Part shown: positions 11,190-20,893 of the stretch, one piece after another
Position numbering within the stretch: position 1 is the first letter of the stretch
How the letters are laid out: every line of letters starts with the position of its first letter
Assembly (NCBI RefSeq): GCF_001975825.1
Contig: NZ_MTKN01000011.1
Location: forward strand, 106,455 to 170,454
DNA length: 64,000 nt
Source: [Flexibacter] sp. ATCC 35208
GTDB taxonomy: Bacteria > Bacteroidota > Bacteroidia > Chitinophagales > Chitinophagaceae
Direction: 5' to 3'
Program-made: the position numbers and the translations under genes
The notes under the pieces: model-generated
Seen by the model: only the letters and a program-made list of their open reading frames with translations
Told to the model about the DNA's origin: nothing
Database searches by the model: none

Positions 11190-13535
11190 TTATTTTATAG
11201 TAAAACTACCATTCAATTTCACATCATCACTACTACCACCTACCATCACACTAAACGTTCCTGGCTCCACCACCCACTTATTCTGCGCATTCAGCAATTG
11301 CAGATCTTCAGGATTCAGTTCAAAACTAATTTCCTTAGACTCCCCTGCCTTCAAATGCACACGCTGGAAGCGTTTCAGCTGTTCATTCGCTGTCACCACA
11401 GAGCTATAATCATCTCTTACATACAGCTGTGCTACCTCATCCCCTTCTACCTTACCAGTATTCTTCACAATAAACTTTACCGCTACTTTCTTTCCATACA
11501 CACTCACCTGCAGGTTCTCATAACCGAAAGTAGTGTAGCTCAAACCATATCCAAAGCTATATTGTGGCTTAAAAGTCATCTCAACATAATCATGTCTTGA
11601 AGCATTCTTATAGTTATAATACACCGGCAGCTGGCCTACAGATTTAGGAATAGACACTGGCAAACGTCCGGCAGGATTGTAATCGCCAAACAATACATCT
11701 GCTACCGCATGCCCACCTTCCTGACCAGGATACCATGCATTCAGAATAGCAGGTACATTGTCAGCAGCCCATGTGATATTCAAAGGACGGCCTTCAATTA
11801 ATACCAGTACAATCGGTTTGCCGGTTGCAGCCAGGCTTTTCAGCAATTTATTCTGTAAACCCATCAGATCCAGACTCACCCTGTCATACCCTTCACCACT
11901 TTCCATATCACTCACAGCGTTTTCGCCTGATTTTACTTCAGCCGCACCCGTAGCCTGATAAGAAGTTTTGAAATCACGTGCACTGGAACCACCTAATACA
12001 AGCACGACTGCATCCGCACCCTTTGCTGCAGCAACCGCAGCAGCGATATTATCATTGGCAGTATCACGAATGGCACAACCTTTCACATAAGTCACATTGG
12101 TACCTGTTCCTAACTTCGCTTTAATACCCTCTAAAACGGTCACAATTTTCTCTTCCGGCTGCGGAGCGGTATAATCCCCCAACTGGTTGTAGATATTGTC
12201 TGCATTCGGCCCGATAACGGCTAAATTCTTAATTGACTTGCTCAGTGGCAGCAGGTTGTTTTCATTCTTCAATAAAACAATTGATTCCAGTGCTACCTTT
12301 TTAGACAGTGCAATATGCGCAGGAGTGGCTACTGCTTTATCAACAGCTGCCGGATCTACATATGGATTTTCGAACAGCCCCATTTTGAATTTCACGCGCA
12401 GCACATGTGCTGTTGCAGAATCAATGGTGGCCATTGTCACCAGTTTATCCTTTACTGCTTTGATCAGTGCATCGCCATAGGCTGCACCGCCCAGGTCATT
12501 GTCCAGACCTGCATTGATGCTCATCGCTGCTGCCTGTTCTATATCAGCTGCTACACGATGGTTTGAATTCATACTTGGAATGCCATGCAGATCGGAAACT
12601 GTATATCCTTTGAATCCCCAGTCTTTCACCAGCACATCCTTCAGCAGGAAAGCATTGGCACTGCAAGGGATACCATCTATAGAGTTGTAAGATGCCATGA
12701 TAGAGAGTGCACCTGCTTTGATCGCATCTCTGAACGGAGGCAGGTAGGACATATACAGGTCACGCTGACCAGTAAGTGCAATACCACCATTGTGCCCACC
12801 TTCAGGAGAACCGTAGGCGGTAAAATGCTTCAGGGTAGAAATAATGTTTTTACCACTGTTGATATTGCTGCCCTGGAAACCTTTTACCATGGCAATACCC
12901 ATCTGGCCAATCAGGTAGGGGTCTTCGCCATAAGTCTCTTCCAGGCGTGACCATCTTGGTTCACGCACCAGGTCCAATACAGGACCATAGCCAATGTGTG
13001 CACCCTGAACCCTTGCTTCTACAGCAATAGCACTTGCCATTTCCTGTATCAGAGCAGGATCCCAGGTACTTGCCTGTCCGATAGAAGTAGAGAATACGGT
13101 GGTACCAATTGCCATATGTCCATGCGGACATTCTTCTGCCAGTATCAATGGAATACCCAGGCGGGTATTTTCCATCATATATTTCTGCATGGCATTGGTG
13201 GCTTCAGCACTCTGGCGTGGGCTCAGACCTGTTTCCAGTGTCTTTTGTGTCCATGGATCGGCTCTGAGCGTAGCCCAGAAACTACCGATATGTCTTTTGG
13301 ATATCTCTTCTTTGAACGTTTCACTTATACCTACAGCATCACCTTTCTTTTCGTACATAGGCCAACCGAGCAGTGTATTCAGCTGCCCGACTTTTTCTTC
13401 CAGCGTCATCCGTTGCAGCAGATCTTTCACCCTTGCTTCAACCGGTGCTTTCGCATTTTTGTAGGTCTGTGCACCAGCCTGACCAACGGCCAGCAACAGT
13501 ACCCCAAGCATGATAATTCGTTGTCTGATTTTCAT
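11190..13535 (-). CDS. bglX: Periplasmic beta-glucosidase, glycoside hydrolase family 3
   Basis: 781 residues with an N-terminal signal peptide ending near GQAGAQ. It has the family layout: TIM-barrel N domain (about 30-370), alpha/beta sandwich (about 400-640), and a C-terminal fibronectin III-like domain (about 690-775). The nucleophile is D315 in GYTVSDLHG; KHFTAYG and the substrate-binding GPVLD segment are present, and VLIEGRPL and WYPGQEGG mark the second domain. GH3 enzymes release terminal beta-D-glucosyl or xylosyl residues from oligosaccharides; length and organisation match BglX. No SusC/D genes are adjacent, so it is not within a recognisable polysaccharide utilisation locus. The exact substrate is not readable. 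Confidence 0.93.
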   Translation of the reverse strand: MKIRQRIIMLGVLLLAVGQAGAQTYKNAKAPVEARVKDLLQRMTLEEKVGQLNTLLGWPMYEKKGDAVGISETFKEEISKRHIGSFWATLRADPWTQKTLETGLSPRQSAEATNAMQKYMMENTRLGIPLILAEECPHGHMAIGTTVFSTSIGQASTWDPALIQEMASAIAVEARVQGAHIGYGPVLDLVREPRWSRLEETYGEDPYLIGQMGIAMVKGFQGSNINSGKNIISTLKHFTAYGSPEGGHNGGIALTGQRDLYMSYLPPFRDAIKAGALSIMASYNSIDGIPCSANAFLLKDVLVKDWGFKGYTVSDLHGIPSMNSNHRVAADIEQAAAMSINAGLDNDLGGAAYGDALIKAVKDKLVTMATIDSATAHVLRVKFKMGLFENPYVDPAAVDKAVATPAHIALSKKVALESIVLLKNENNLLPLSKSIKNLAVIGPNADNIYNQLGDYTAPQPEEKIVTVLEGIKAKLGTGTNVTYVKGCAIRDTANDNIAAAVAAAKGADAVVLVLGGSSARDFKTSYQATGAAEVKSGENAVSDMESGEGYDRVSLDLMGLQNKLLKSLAATGKPIVLVLIEGRPLNITWAADNVPAILNAWYPGQEGGHAVADVLFGDYNPAGRLPVSIPKSVGQLPVYYNYKNASRHDYVEMTFKPQYSFGYGLSYTTFGYENLQVSVYGKKVAVKFIVKNTGKVEGDEVAQLYVRDDYSSVVTANEQLKRFQRVHLKAGESKEISFELNPEDLQLLNAQNKWVVEPGTFSVMVGGSSDDVKLNGSFTIK

Positions 13536-13663
13536 CGTTACCTGTTAAATTTATTGACAATCATTCATTTAGATGAATTGCGAGTCCTAAAAATAACAAG
13601 TATAGGGGTTAGTTTTTAAATAATTTTTAAAGTGATTTTATCTTCTCCCAGAGTGATAAATTA

Positions 13664-15139
13664 TTAACGGGCTTTGATCTTTTTTAGCTCCCGCATGCCA
13701 TCTTCATTATTCGGATTGATCTGGATGGAACGCTCGTAGAGGGCAATAGCTTCGTTTCGTTTACCCGCCTTGTTCAGTGCTTCTCCATAACTATCGTAGG
13801 TATTGAAACTAAGTGGAAATAGCAGACAGTTGAGTTTAAAGATCTCCAGAGCTGCATCGATCCGGTAGTAATCATAAAGCTGCTCATACCCTGCCTTGTT
13901 CAGTTCCCACTCACTCAGATAGTAGTGAGCAGTGTCAGTTTTCAGCAGGGATAATTGTGTAGCAGCGGCATCAGCACCTTCTTTGACTAAGGTAGTTACA
14001 TATATTCTGGCCAATGATTTTTTATCATCGATTTTTTTCGGTGGCTCATTGTTTAACATATGCAATGCATTGGTGACGATCGCACCAAAAGAAGGAGCCG
14101 CAGTGTTGTCAAAAGCAATGATCGTTTGGTTTTTATCGAGGTTGTGGTAATAGAAAGTAGCGAGCCCGAATTTGAAACCACCATGCCCTGCTCCTTTGCC
14201 ATAGCCGGGTTGATCAAATAATTCCCAGCCTAAGCCGTAAGAACCTGTACCGTCACCCTGCATGGTATCCATTACCTTTTCGCTGTGAATAGTTCCATTT
14301 TTCAATTTCACAGGTGTGAGCGCAAGTTGTACAGTAGCAGGACTGAGTAACTTATAACGAAAGAATGCTTTGTCAAATAATAACATGTCATTCACCGTCG
14401 TGATGATGTTGGATGCACCAATTGCTGCGTCATTGTTATAGTCTGTATACCGGTATCTTTTTAAATCACCTGTTCTTGAAAAGGTATCGATCGCAAAACT
14501 TTCATACGCATGTTTTGTGACCTGTGTGGGCAGTTTGTTTTGAGTAGGATCATAAACAAATGTTTCATACATGTGTGCGGGGTTAAAAATGTGTTTTGTT
14601 AAATAGGCATCAAATGGTTCATGACTGATCTGTTCTACCAGCAGACCTAATAATACAAATCCATTATTGCAATAGCGAAACGCTTCACCCGGTTTGAATG
14701 CAAGTGTTCTGTGTGCAGCCTTTAGCTGGTCAATGAGTATATGACTGGTTACAATCGTATCAGGATATTGTTTGATCAATGGTTCAAACAACTCGATATC
14801 AGGTAAGCCGGAAGTGTGTGTGAGCAAGTGTCTGATCGTAATGTAGGGATATGGAAAGTCAGGGAAGTATTGCTGGAAAGAATCATCCAGGTTTAACTTC
14901 CCCTTTTCCATCAGCTGAAGAATGGCGGTAGCTGTAAATGTCTTTGATATAGAAGCAAGGTTAAATGGTGTTTCCAAAGTATTCGGCGTACGCGACGGCA
15001 TATCGGCATAGCCATATGAAAGACTGTGAATGACTTTCCCTTTTTGGGCCATCAATATATTGCCATTGAGTAGCTGAAAGTCTTGCGCAGACAATGATAG
15101 ACTGGAGCTGAGCAGGGTGGTTATTAAAATGGATTTCAT
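13664..15139 (-). CDS. Beta-lactamase-family serine hydrolase with C-terminal TPR-like region
   Basis: 491 residues from the ATG at 15139, preferred to an in-frame ATG at 15163 because MKSILITTLLSSSLSLSAQ is then a clean signal peptide. The class C/PBP4-like catalytic set is visible: SxxK in ASISKTFT, YxN in YCNNG, and HGG in GHGGFKFG. LLTHTSGLPD is a further family signature. The last ~100 residues include a TPR-like repeat (AIALYERSIQINPNNEDGM). Such proteins are D-aminopeptidases, esterases or peptidoglycan-modifying enzymes exported to the periplasm or outside; beta-lactam resistance should not be assumed. It is a stand-alone gene. Confidence 0.9.
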   Translation of the reverse strand: MKSILITTLLSSSLSLSAQDFQLLNGNILMAQKGKVIHSLSYGYADMPSRTPNTLETPFNLASISKTFTATAILQLMEKGKLNLDDSFQQYFPDFPYPYITIRHLLTHTSGLPDIELFEPLIKQYPDTIVTSHILIDQLKAAHRTLAFKPGEAFRYCNNGFVLLGLLVEQISHEPFDAYLTKHIFNPAHMYETFVYDPTQNKLPTQVTKHAYESFAIDTFSRTGDLKRYRYTDYNNDAAIGASNIITTVNDMLLFDKAFFRYKLLSPATVQLALTPVKLKNGTIHSEKVMDTMQGDGTGSYGLGWELFDQPGYGKGAGHGGFKFGLATFYYHNLDKNQTIIAFDNTAAPSFGAIVTNALHMLNNEPPKKIDDKKSLARIYVTTLVKEGADAAATQLSLLKTDTAHYYLSEWELNKAGYEQLYDYYRIDAALEIFKLNCLLFPLSFNTYDSYGEALNKAGKRNEAIALYERSIQINPNNEDGMRELKKIKAR

Positions 15140-15255
15140 GTCAGTACAATTTTGATAGGACAATATTAATCCAGCCAGATTGCACCAGATTTTAAATGTG
15201 ATTAAACCACTTGAATGTGGGATAAAAAAGGGAAAGAGGATTTGGTGCCCGAATT

Positions 15256-15293
15256 AAAAGAGACCGTATCATTACTTATGACACGGCCTCTCA
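15256..15293 (-). terminator. Hairpin terminator of the flotillin-like gene
   Basis: On the minus strand GAGAGGCCGTGTCAT, a 5-nt loop, and ATGATACGGTCTC pair with small mismatches and run into TTTT. It lies 40 bp after the flotillin-like stop codon. Confidence 0.6.
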
Positions 15294-15332
15294 GGGTACA
15301 AGGATAGGGATAACAAAGGATGCAGGACCGGT

Positions 15333-17249
15333 TTATTCTTTAGGTAGTTGTTGATTATTCTTTTCACCTAATTGTTCCAGCAGCTTCAGACCCAGCAGTC
15401 CGCTAATAGGACCATTGTTGCCATCGCCACCACCACCGATCAGTATGTCAGGCATAATCTTAATATGCTGTTCACCGATCGCTTCCATCACTTTCAATTG
15501 TGTGAAGTTGTTACCACCCATAGCTTCCACCGCCAGCTTATAAGACTCAGCGCTTGATTTACCAATCGCCAGGATCTTTTCCGCTTCTGCATTACCTGTT
15601 AAGGATATTTTTTCAGCTTCTGCTCTTGCCGTTAATTCCGTTCTTTCAGCTTCTGCTTTTGCCAGCACTCTTACTTTTTCTGCTTCACCACTTGCCAGCA
15701 GTTTCATACGATCCGCTTCTGCATTGGCTTGCAGGCGTACACTGTTTGCATCACCTGTTGCTTTCTTTACAGAAGCATCTGCAATTCTTTCCGCAATCAA
15801 TACGCCCTGATCTGCTTTTACGATATCTTTCTGTATCTCTGCGATAGCGGTTTCTTTTTCCAGTACCTGTCTGGTTTCCTGTGCACGCATCTGTGTTTCA
15901 TAAGTCACCTTTTGTTCTTCAGCGATCTTACGATCCGTCAGTGTTTTCATCAGGCTTTCAGGAGGAACGATATCACCGATCAGCGTATCTACACCGAATA
16001 CGTTGTATTGTTCCAACACACGGCCGATGTGCAGTTTCGCAGATTCCTGTCTTTCCTTACGGCTCTTCAGGAAGTCGATCACTTCAGCATCCTGCGCAGA
16101 GTTACGGAAGTAGTTGCCGATGGTAGGTTCCAGTACCTGAGTGACCAGGTTACTCATGTTACCAAAGCGGGCAATTACCTTAGGTGCTTCGCTGGCAGGG
16201 ATATGAATGATCTGTGCCACGTCGAGGTTGAATGTAAAACCATCCTTACTACGCACAGTAATGGTAGAGAGGTTTTTATCCAGCTGGTGGGCCTCACTGC
16301 GGGCACTCGCCCAGTTCAGTACCAGGTTGGTAGTAGGTACATATTCGACCTTCATGATGTAAGTATTGATAGGATACTTACCGGGGCCTAATGGTTCTGC
16401 CCATACACCTTTGTAGTTTTTACCTACAATGTTACCGTGTTTGAAATCGGTACCACTCAGGTCTTCACCTTCGTTACCTACATAAGAGATCACAACACCC
16501 ACATGGCTGATAGGAATTTCAGTCATGGTACGCATCTCTACCTTTGCAAACCACGGGTTCATAAAGTAAGAACCAGAGAGAATCACCTGTTCCTGTAATC
16601 CTTTGTAGCCGCCCTTTTCAAGGAAAGCATCCGCATCCTGGAAGTTTCTGTGACCTTCTATAATCTTACCTGCGATCTGACCGTTTTCAATCGCCTTACC
16701 TTCCATTGTAGTGACAATACCCACCGCATTGTCAGGTACATTCACCATATCGGTGATTTCCACTTCAAAGATGAAGGTGTTGATACGATAAGAACCGGGT
16801 GTCATAATCGCCGTTTGACGACCTTTCTGACCACCACTTTTCAGGAACGTTTCTGCATTCTGGAAAGCATCGCAATCTACGCGGCGGGCCAGGATAGCGC
16901 CGGGTTGTAGCTCTGCACCATCTTTTGCTAATACGAGTCCGATCTTACCTGTAGGGATCACAGTGAAAGCCTGGAACTTAACATCGTACTGCCAGAACCA
17001 TTTCCAGAAGTACACACCTGGGGCAAGTGTTTGGGCCTGAAAACCAGCTTCTCCGTTAGTGGCCAGAATGCGGCCTTCGGGGAGTTCCTGTTTACCCACC
17101 AGTACGAATTTTTTGGTGACTAGTCCTATTTTATCTTCGGGTACGATCACAAGGCCAAAGAATACGCGGAGAATGAAACGGTACAATACAAGGCATAGTA
17201 CGGGGATGCCAAGCAGCATCAGCCACCTGATTACATCAGTTGTTTGCAT
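15333..17249 (-). CDS. Flotillin-like SPFH/band 7 membrane protein
   Basis: 638 residues with one N-terminal membrane segment (about 8-36, very hydrophobic, LMLLGIPVLCLVLYRFILRV). It is followed by repeated SPFH-like segments (about 40-300, with recurring PDNAVGIV and PISHVGVV strands), then a proper band 7 domain (about 300-440) and a long Ala/Glu-rich coiled coil (about 440-590: EAEKVRVLAKAEAERTEL). The C-terminus contains a Gly-rich patch (DILIGGGGDGNNG). Flotillins oligomerise on the inner face of the membrane as scaffolds. This belongs to the longer bacterial YqiK-like type rather than short FloA. No NfeD partner is adjacent, which is a small departure from many bacterial flotillin loci. 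Confidence 0.9.
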   Translation of the reverse strand: MQTTDVIRWLMLLGIPVLCLVLYRFILRVFFGLVIVPEDKIGLVTKKFVLVGKQELPEGRILATNGEAGFQAQTLAPGVYFWKWFWQYDVKFQAFTVIPTGKIGLVLAKDGAELQPGAILARRVDCDAFQNAETFLKSGGQKGRQTAIMTPGSYRINTFIFEVEITDMVNVPDNAVGIVTTMEGKAIENGQIAGKIIEGHRNFQDADAFLEKGGYKGLQEQVILSGSYFMNPWFAKVEMRTMTEIPISHVGVVISYVGNEGEDLSGTDFKHGNIVGKNYKGVWAEPLGPGKYPINTYIMKVEYVPTTNLVLNWASARSEAHQLDKNLSTITVRSKDGFTFNLDVAQIIHIPASEAPKVIARFGNMSNLVTQVLEPTIGNYFRNSAQDAEVIDFLKSRKERQESAKLHIGRVLEQYNVFGVDTLIGDIVPPESLMKTLTDRKIAEEQKVTYETQMRAQETRQVLEKETAIAEIQKDIVKADQGVLIAERIADASVKKATGDANSVRLQANAEADRMKLLASGEAEKVRVLAKAEAERTELTARAEAEKISLTGNAEAEKILAIGKSSAESYKLAVEAMGGNNFTQLKVMEAIGEQHIKIMPDILIGGGGDGNNGPISGLLGLKLLEQLGEKNNQQLPKE

Positions 17250-17714
17250 AAAAGTTGTTGGTTTATGTATTTGAGTATATGAAATAGGAGTCCATGTCAG
17301 GTATGTCCCAATACCTGTGAATTTTGCGCGTGCGCACAGTCGTAATAGCTATAATGCTTTAATTAAAATACTGGTGGGGAAGTATTGAAAATTGTGAAGA
17401 TTAGATAGTGCAGATTACGAAAATTGCAATTTGCGGGCTTGTTGTACATTGTAAATATTATTACCATACAAAAGTTATAACTATTTTTTGAATTCCAAAA
17501 AAGTTTTAACAAATCATATACAACTGCAAATTATTGGAAAATAACTTTTTAAGAAAGGAGTGCCTGAAATTGTGAAGAGGGCATAAAAAAATATGTGTTT
17601 TTTGAAGGTAGTATGCCTCGAAAACATACCACTACCATCAAAAAATACGTTATTTTTAATGAGCACACTGCGAAAAAATATTTTTGAACAGTGGCCAGAT
17701 AATATCCTAAACCT
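17250..17714. other. 465-bp A/T-rich divergent intergenic region
   Basis: No plausible gene on either strand. It should carry the promoters for the flotillin-like gene (minus) and the small lipoprotein (plus). Visible structures: a 7-bp inverted repeat CAGGTAT/ATACCTG at 17298-17317 upstream of the flotillin gene, and an imperfect hairpin at about 17597-17642 (GGTAGTATG / CATACCACTACC) upstream of the lipoprotein. I see no clean TAnnTTTG box. Confidence 0.5.
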
Positions 17715-18239
17715 ATGAAAACTTACATGTTCGTAATGCCTTTGTGCATGGCTTTCGCCTGCAAACAATCAGCTTATTTGCCGGAAGGCAGAAAAATCCC
17801 TTTAGGAGATAGTGTAGGTGTCATTACCATCCAATTGCCTTCGCAGTACGATACTGCATTTTCCTTTGTTCATTATGAAATGGGGAAAGACTACCTTATG
17901 TACCGCTATCAGCCTAAAACATTGCCTTTGAATAATAGTGACCGGCTCACTGTATATCTATCTATCGACAAGATATACGATACAGCAGCAGCTATTCACC
18001 AGTTATTTTCAAGGCATGAACAACTACTCATTGATACCACTATGAATATCAATGGTAATCAATTTTATATCTATGGGAGCAATTTCCAGCAGGACTCTTT
18101 CTACTTGCAGACAGTGGAGGCATCCACGGTGAGAAAAGGACGTACACTGACACTTTTGTTCGAAAAGCGTTCCCCCGATGCAGATACCTCTTTCATTGAG
18201 AGTTCCAGAAATGCCCTGCTGGCAATGCGTATTGACTAA
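17715..18239 (+). CDS. Putative small lipoprotein, family not recognised
   Basis: 174 residues. The N-terminus MKTYMFVMPLCMAFACKQS fits a lipoprotein signal peptide with the acceptor Cys at residue 16 (AFAC), although the hydrophobic stretch is short. The mature part is rich in Tyr, Asp, Ser and Thr with alternating hydrophobics, suggesting a beta-rich periplasmic domain facing the envelope. No motif or family is recognised. It is convergent with the 592-residue gene (70 bp between stops) and has no operon partner. Confidence 0.65.
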   Translation: MKTYMFVMPLCMAFACKQSAYLPEGRKIPLGDSVGVITIQLPSQYDTAFSFVHYEMGKDYLMYRYQPKTLPLNNSDRLTVYLSIDKIYDTAAAIHQLFSRHEQLLIDTTMNINGNQFYIYGSNFQQDSFYLQTVEASTVRKGRTLTLLFEKRSPDADTSFIESSRNALLAMRID

Positions 18240-18309
18240 AGATCTAACCAGGCAGCAATTGCCAGTGTCTTTAATTGTGGTATATCGTAGGCCGTTGCAT
18301 GCCTGTATA

Positions 18310-20088
18310 CTAAACTGTTGGACATGGATTGAAGCTGGGCAAATTCAACGTCATCACCGCATGATCTAATTCTGCCCGCATTTGTGCGATGTATTCGTTG
18401 CTTTCCTTCTTCAATTGCTCTGCCAGTTGTTTGTAGTATTCAATGCCACTCAGCAGGTTTTTCTTGAATGTTTGTAATGATTTTACCTGCTGCGCTGTCA
18501 ATGAACTGCTTGTTGCTAATTTCTTTTTGAAATAATCCATATAAAGATGCAGCTCATTGATAAACATATTCGGACGGTAAATTTTATTCAGCAAATTCAC
18601 CCTGCCGTATATATGATTTACCATTTCTGTCAGCGAGAAGATGCCTGAAAAATACGCCAGGTTAGGTCCAGGGCATATCGTCACTGCATTCAGGTTATGT
18701 GATAATGGTAATCCGTTATTGATCAGTACAGAACTTGTCAAACCTTCACAGAGACAGTCTTTTACCACTATCTTTTCAAACGCTTCTTTGTATTCCTCAC
18801 CACTCAGGTTCTGTGCTTCCAGTTCTTTGAGTTTCAGGTTTTGAAATTCTCTGGATGCGGTACAGATAGGATTCTTAGTAAAAGTCGTATCTGTCACCAG
18901 GAATTTTTTATAGCAAGGGCTACCCGGTCTTTTTTTCTCAATCCTGGTTTCCAGTTGCTTTTCAGCCGAAGTTCTGCGGAGGTTGTTGAAAGGCACACCC
19001 AGTGGAGATGCATCACTTACATAGTAGTCTTCTTTCTGGGCAGTAGCCAGTAGCTGAAGCGTTTCAGTATCTACGTTCGTTGCTTCCGGTACTAACAGGA
19101 ATGGGCTGCCCCAACCTGTAGCATCCATGGAATAATATTCTAAAAGGAACTCCTGTTCATTGGCAGTACCAATACCACCCTGTACGGTGATCAGTTGTGG
19201 AGGCTGTACGGGATAGTGCTTTGCATTGCTGCACAACGCAAATAGCTCAGCAGCTAAATCAGCTCTCTTGGTTCTGAACTCTTCCAGAATAGGTCCGAGT
19301 AGTAAACCGTCGGTGGCAAAAGCGTGTCCGCCACAGTTCAACCCTGACTCAATTCTGAATTCAGAGATCCAAACGCCTTTCTTGGCAAACAGTTTACCTT
19401 GTATGAGTGCAGAGCGATAGTCGCTCACTTTCAGAATGATCTTTTTCTTCAGCTGCCCATTTTCGTCAGGCAGGAAATCTGCCAGCTGCTCTACATAGTT
19501 GTATAGGCGTGGATTATAGCCTGCAGACAATACGACAGAGCTGCTCAGTTTACTATCGGCAAAACCCCTCAATGCAGCAATTGCATCAGAATATTTTTCT
19601 GGCAACAAATCACCATTCGCATCTGTACGCAAATTATCAACCTTACACATGATGTTCACATCAATCGCACCTGCTACCAGCTGACTACGCAGGTAATCCT
19701 GGTCTACAGGCTCACCATCCAGCATTTTTAGGTACAGTTGTTTTACGGGAACATCGTCTGGAAGTAGTTCGAAATATTTACTCAGTTCGTTATCTTCAAA
19801 GAAAGGCAATTCTCGTAAAATGGTCATCTGGCGTTCCACCATTTCGTGGATCAGGTCAAGGTAACCTGTTATTCTTCTGGCTCTGTGGTCTTCTGCGCGC
19901 TCGCTGATAGGTTCGTAAGGATGGTCTAAAAGTTTTGAATAATGTGCCCGCATACTCTCTATCACAACATCGTCGGTGATCGATATAACTGACGAGATCC
20001 CGAATCTCGCCACTTTGGCTGGCGTGTCTATGGTATACCCCAGACCGAGTACTGGGATATGGAAGTGGTGCAACGTCGTAGTGTTCAT
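18310..20088 (-). CDS. Uncharacterised 592-residue protein, possibly a flavin-type TIM barrel
   Basis: A soluble protein without signal peptide. The first ~400 residues resemble a (beta/alpha)8 oxidoreductase in texture: an N-terminal PVLGLGYTIDTPAKVARFGI segment, a VQGGIGTANE glycine motif (about 295-305) and VSDASPLGVPFNN (about 345-357), loosely recalling nitronate monooxygenase and PfaD-type enoyl reductases. It also holds conserved-looking cysteines: NCGGHAF, CTASREF, DCLCEGL and ICPGPNL, which could bind metal or an iron-sulfur cluster. The C-terminal ~130 residues are helical and Lys/Gln-rich. I cannot assign a function; the TIM-barrel reading is a weak inference. It stands 112 bp downstream of a LytTR regulator gene and may be co-transcribed with it. 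Confidence 0.8.
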   Translation of the reverse strand: MNTTTLHHFHIPVLGLGYTIDTPAKVARFGISSVISITDDVVIESMRAHYSKLLDHPYEPISERAEDHRARRITGYLDLIHEMVERQMTILRELPFFEDNELSKYFELLPDDVPVKQLYLKMLDGEPVDQDYLRSQLVAGAIDVNIMCKVDNLRTDANGDLLPEKYSDAIAALRGFADSKLSSSVVLSAGYNPRLYNYVEQLADFLPDENGQLKKKIILKVSDYRSALIQGKLFAKKGVWISEFRIESGLNCGGHAFATDGLLLGPILEEFRTKRADLAAELFALCSNAKHYPVQPPQLITVQGGIGTANEQEFLLEYYSMDATGWGSPFLLVPEATNVDTETLQLLATAQKEDYYVSDASPLGVPFNNLRRTSAEKQLETRIEKKRPGSPCYKKFLVTDTTFTKNPICTASREFQNLKLKELEAQNLSGEEYKEAFEKIVVKDCLCEGLTSSVLINNGLPLSHNLNAVTICPGPNLAYFSGIFSLTEMVNHIYGRVNLLNKIYRPNMFINELHLYMDYFKKKLATSSSLTAQQVKSLQTFKKNLLSGIEYYKQLAEQLKKESNEYIAQMRAELDHAVMTLNLPSFNPCPTV

Positions 20089-20200
20089 TAGGTAAAGTTC
20101 ACCAGATATTCGTTTTAGATTCCTGACCGTGAGCAGTCTTGTTACTGATGTAGCTCAGCCTTTTCTACTGATTTTATGCAGGTTTTTTAGGTGTTGCCAC

Positions 20201-20893
20201 TTAGATCTTTTTTCTATTGATGACCTCCCAAAATGCTTCGTTGTACTTGTCACTTATCGGGATGCGCTTATCCCCTATGTACACGTGGTTATCCTGAATT
20301 TGCTGCAGGTGATCCAGGTTAATAATAAACGAGTGATGAATGCGGAGGAAGGGCAGCGCCAGCATCTCTTCAATTTCCTTGAGCCGGCGGTAGACGAGGA
20401 TGTTTTCTTTTTCCAGCACCAGTTTTACATATTCTTTCTCACTTTCGGCATAGAGGATGTCGTGAATAGGCACTTTTTTGATGGTTTTGCCGGTTTTGGC
20501 AAAGAAATACCCGTTATCCACGACACTTTTCCCGTTCTCAAAGGCGGCTTCGATCTTTTTTTGAGCGTCGAGGAACCTTTTCAGGGTGATGGGCTTTAGT
20601 AAATAGTCGATGGCAGAGTAGTTGTAACTGTCTGCCGCAAATTCGGAGTAAGCGGTGGTAAATACGATCTTGATACCAGCGGGCAGTAATGCCGCCAGTG
20701 ACATGCCATCCAGCAGGGGCATATTGATATCCAGGAAGATGAGATCTGTTTTATGCTGTTTTACCGCCTGCAGGGCTTCCAGTCCGTTAAAACATTTGGC
20801 CACAATCTGCCAGTCGGTGGTTTGGCAAATGAGGACTTCCAGCAGACTGACGGCATTGGGCTCGTCGTCGGTAATGATGCAGTTCAGTTTCAT
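20201..20893 (-). CDS. LytTR-family response regulator
   Basis: 230 residues from the ATG at 20893. Receiver domain (ITDDEPNA at the start; phospho-acceptor in LIFLDINMP; Lys in YLLKPI) followed by a LytTR DNA-binding domain (about 130-228: KVPIHDILYAESEKEYVKL, FLRIHHSFIINLDHL). LytTR proteins bind direct-repeat or imperfect-repeat sites and often control envelope or export genes. Its ATG overlaps the stop of the upstream kinase (ATGA, 20890-20893), so the two are translationally coupled. An upstream ATG at 20944 is ignored because it would lie deep inside the kinase gene and adds residues outside the receiver fold. Confidence 0.93.
   Translation of the reverse strand: MKLNCIITDDEPNAVSLLEVLICQTTDWQIVAKCFNGLEALQAVKQHKTDLIFLDINMPLLDGMSLAALLPAGIKIVFTTAYSEFAADSYNYSAIDYLLKPITLKRFLDAQKKIEAAFENGKSVVDNGYFFAKTGKTIKKVPIHDILYAESEKEYVKLVLEKENILVYRRLKEIEEMLALPFLRIHHSFIINLDHLQQIQDNHVYIGDKRIPISDKYNEAFWEVINRKKI

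Noticed and set aside
13664..15139. Beta-lactam resistance gene
   Set aside because: The serine-hydrolase motifs are those of the broad class C/esterase group; the TPR-like tail and lack of resistance context argue against a true beta-lactamase.
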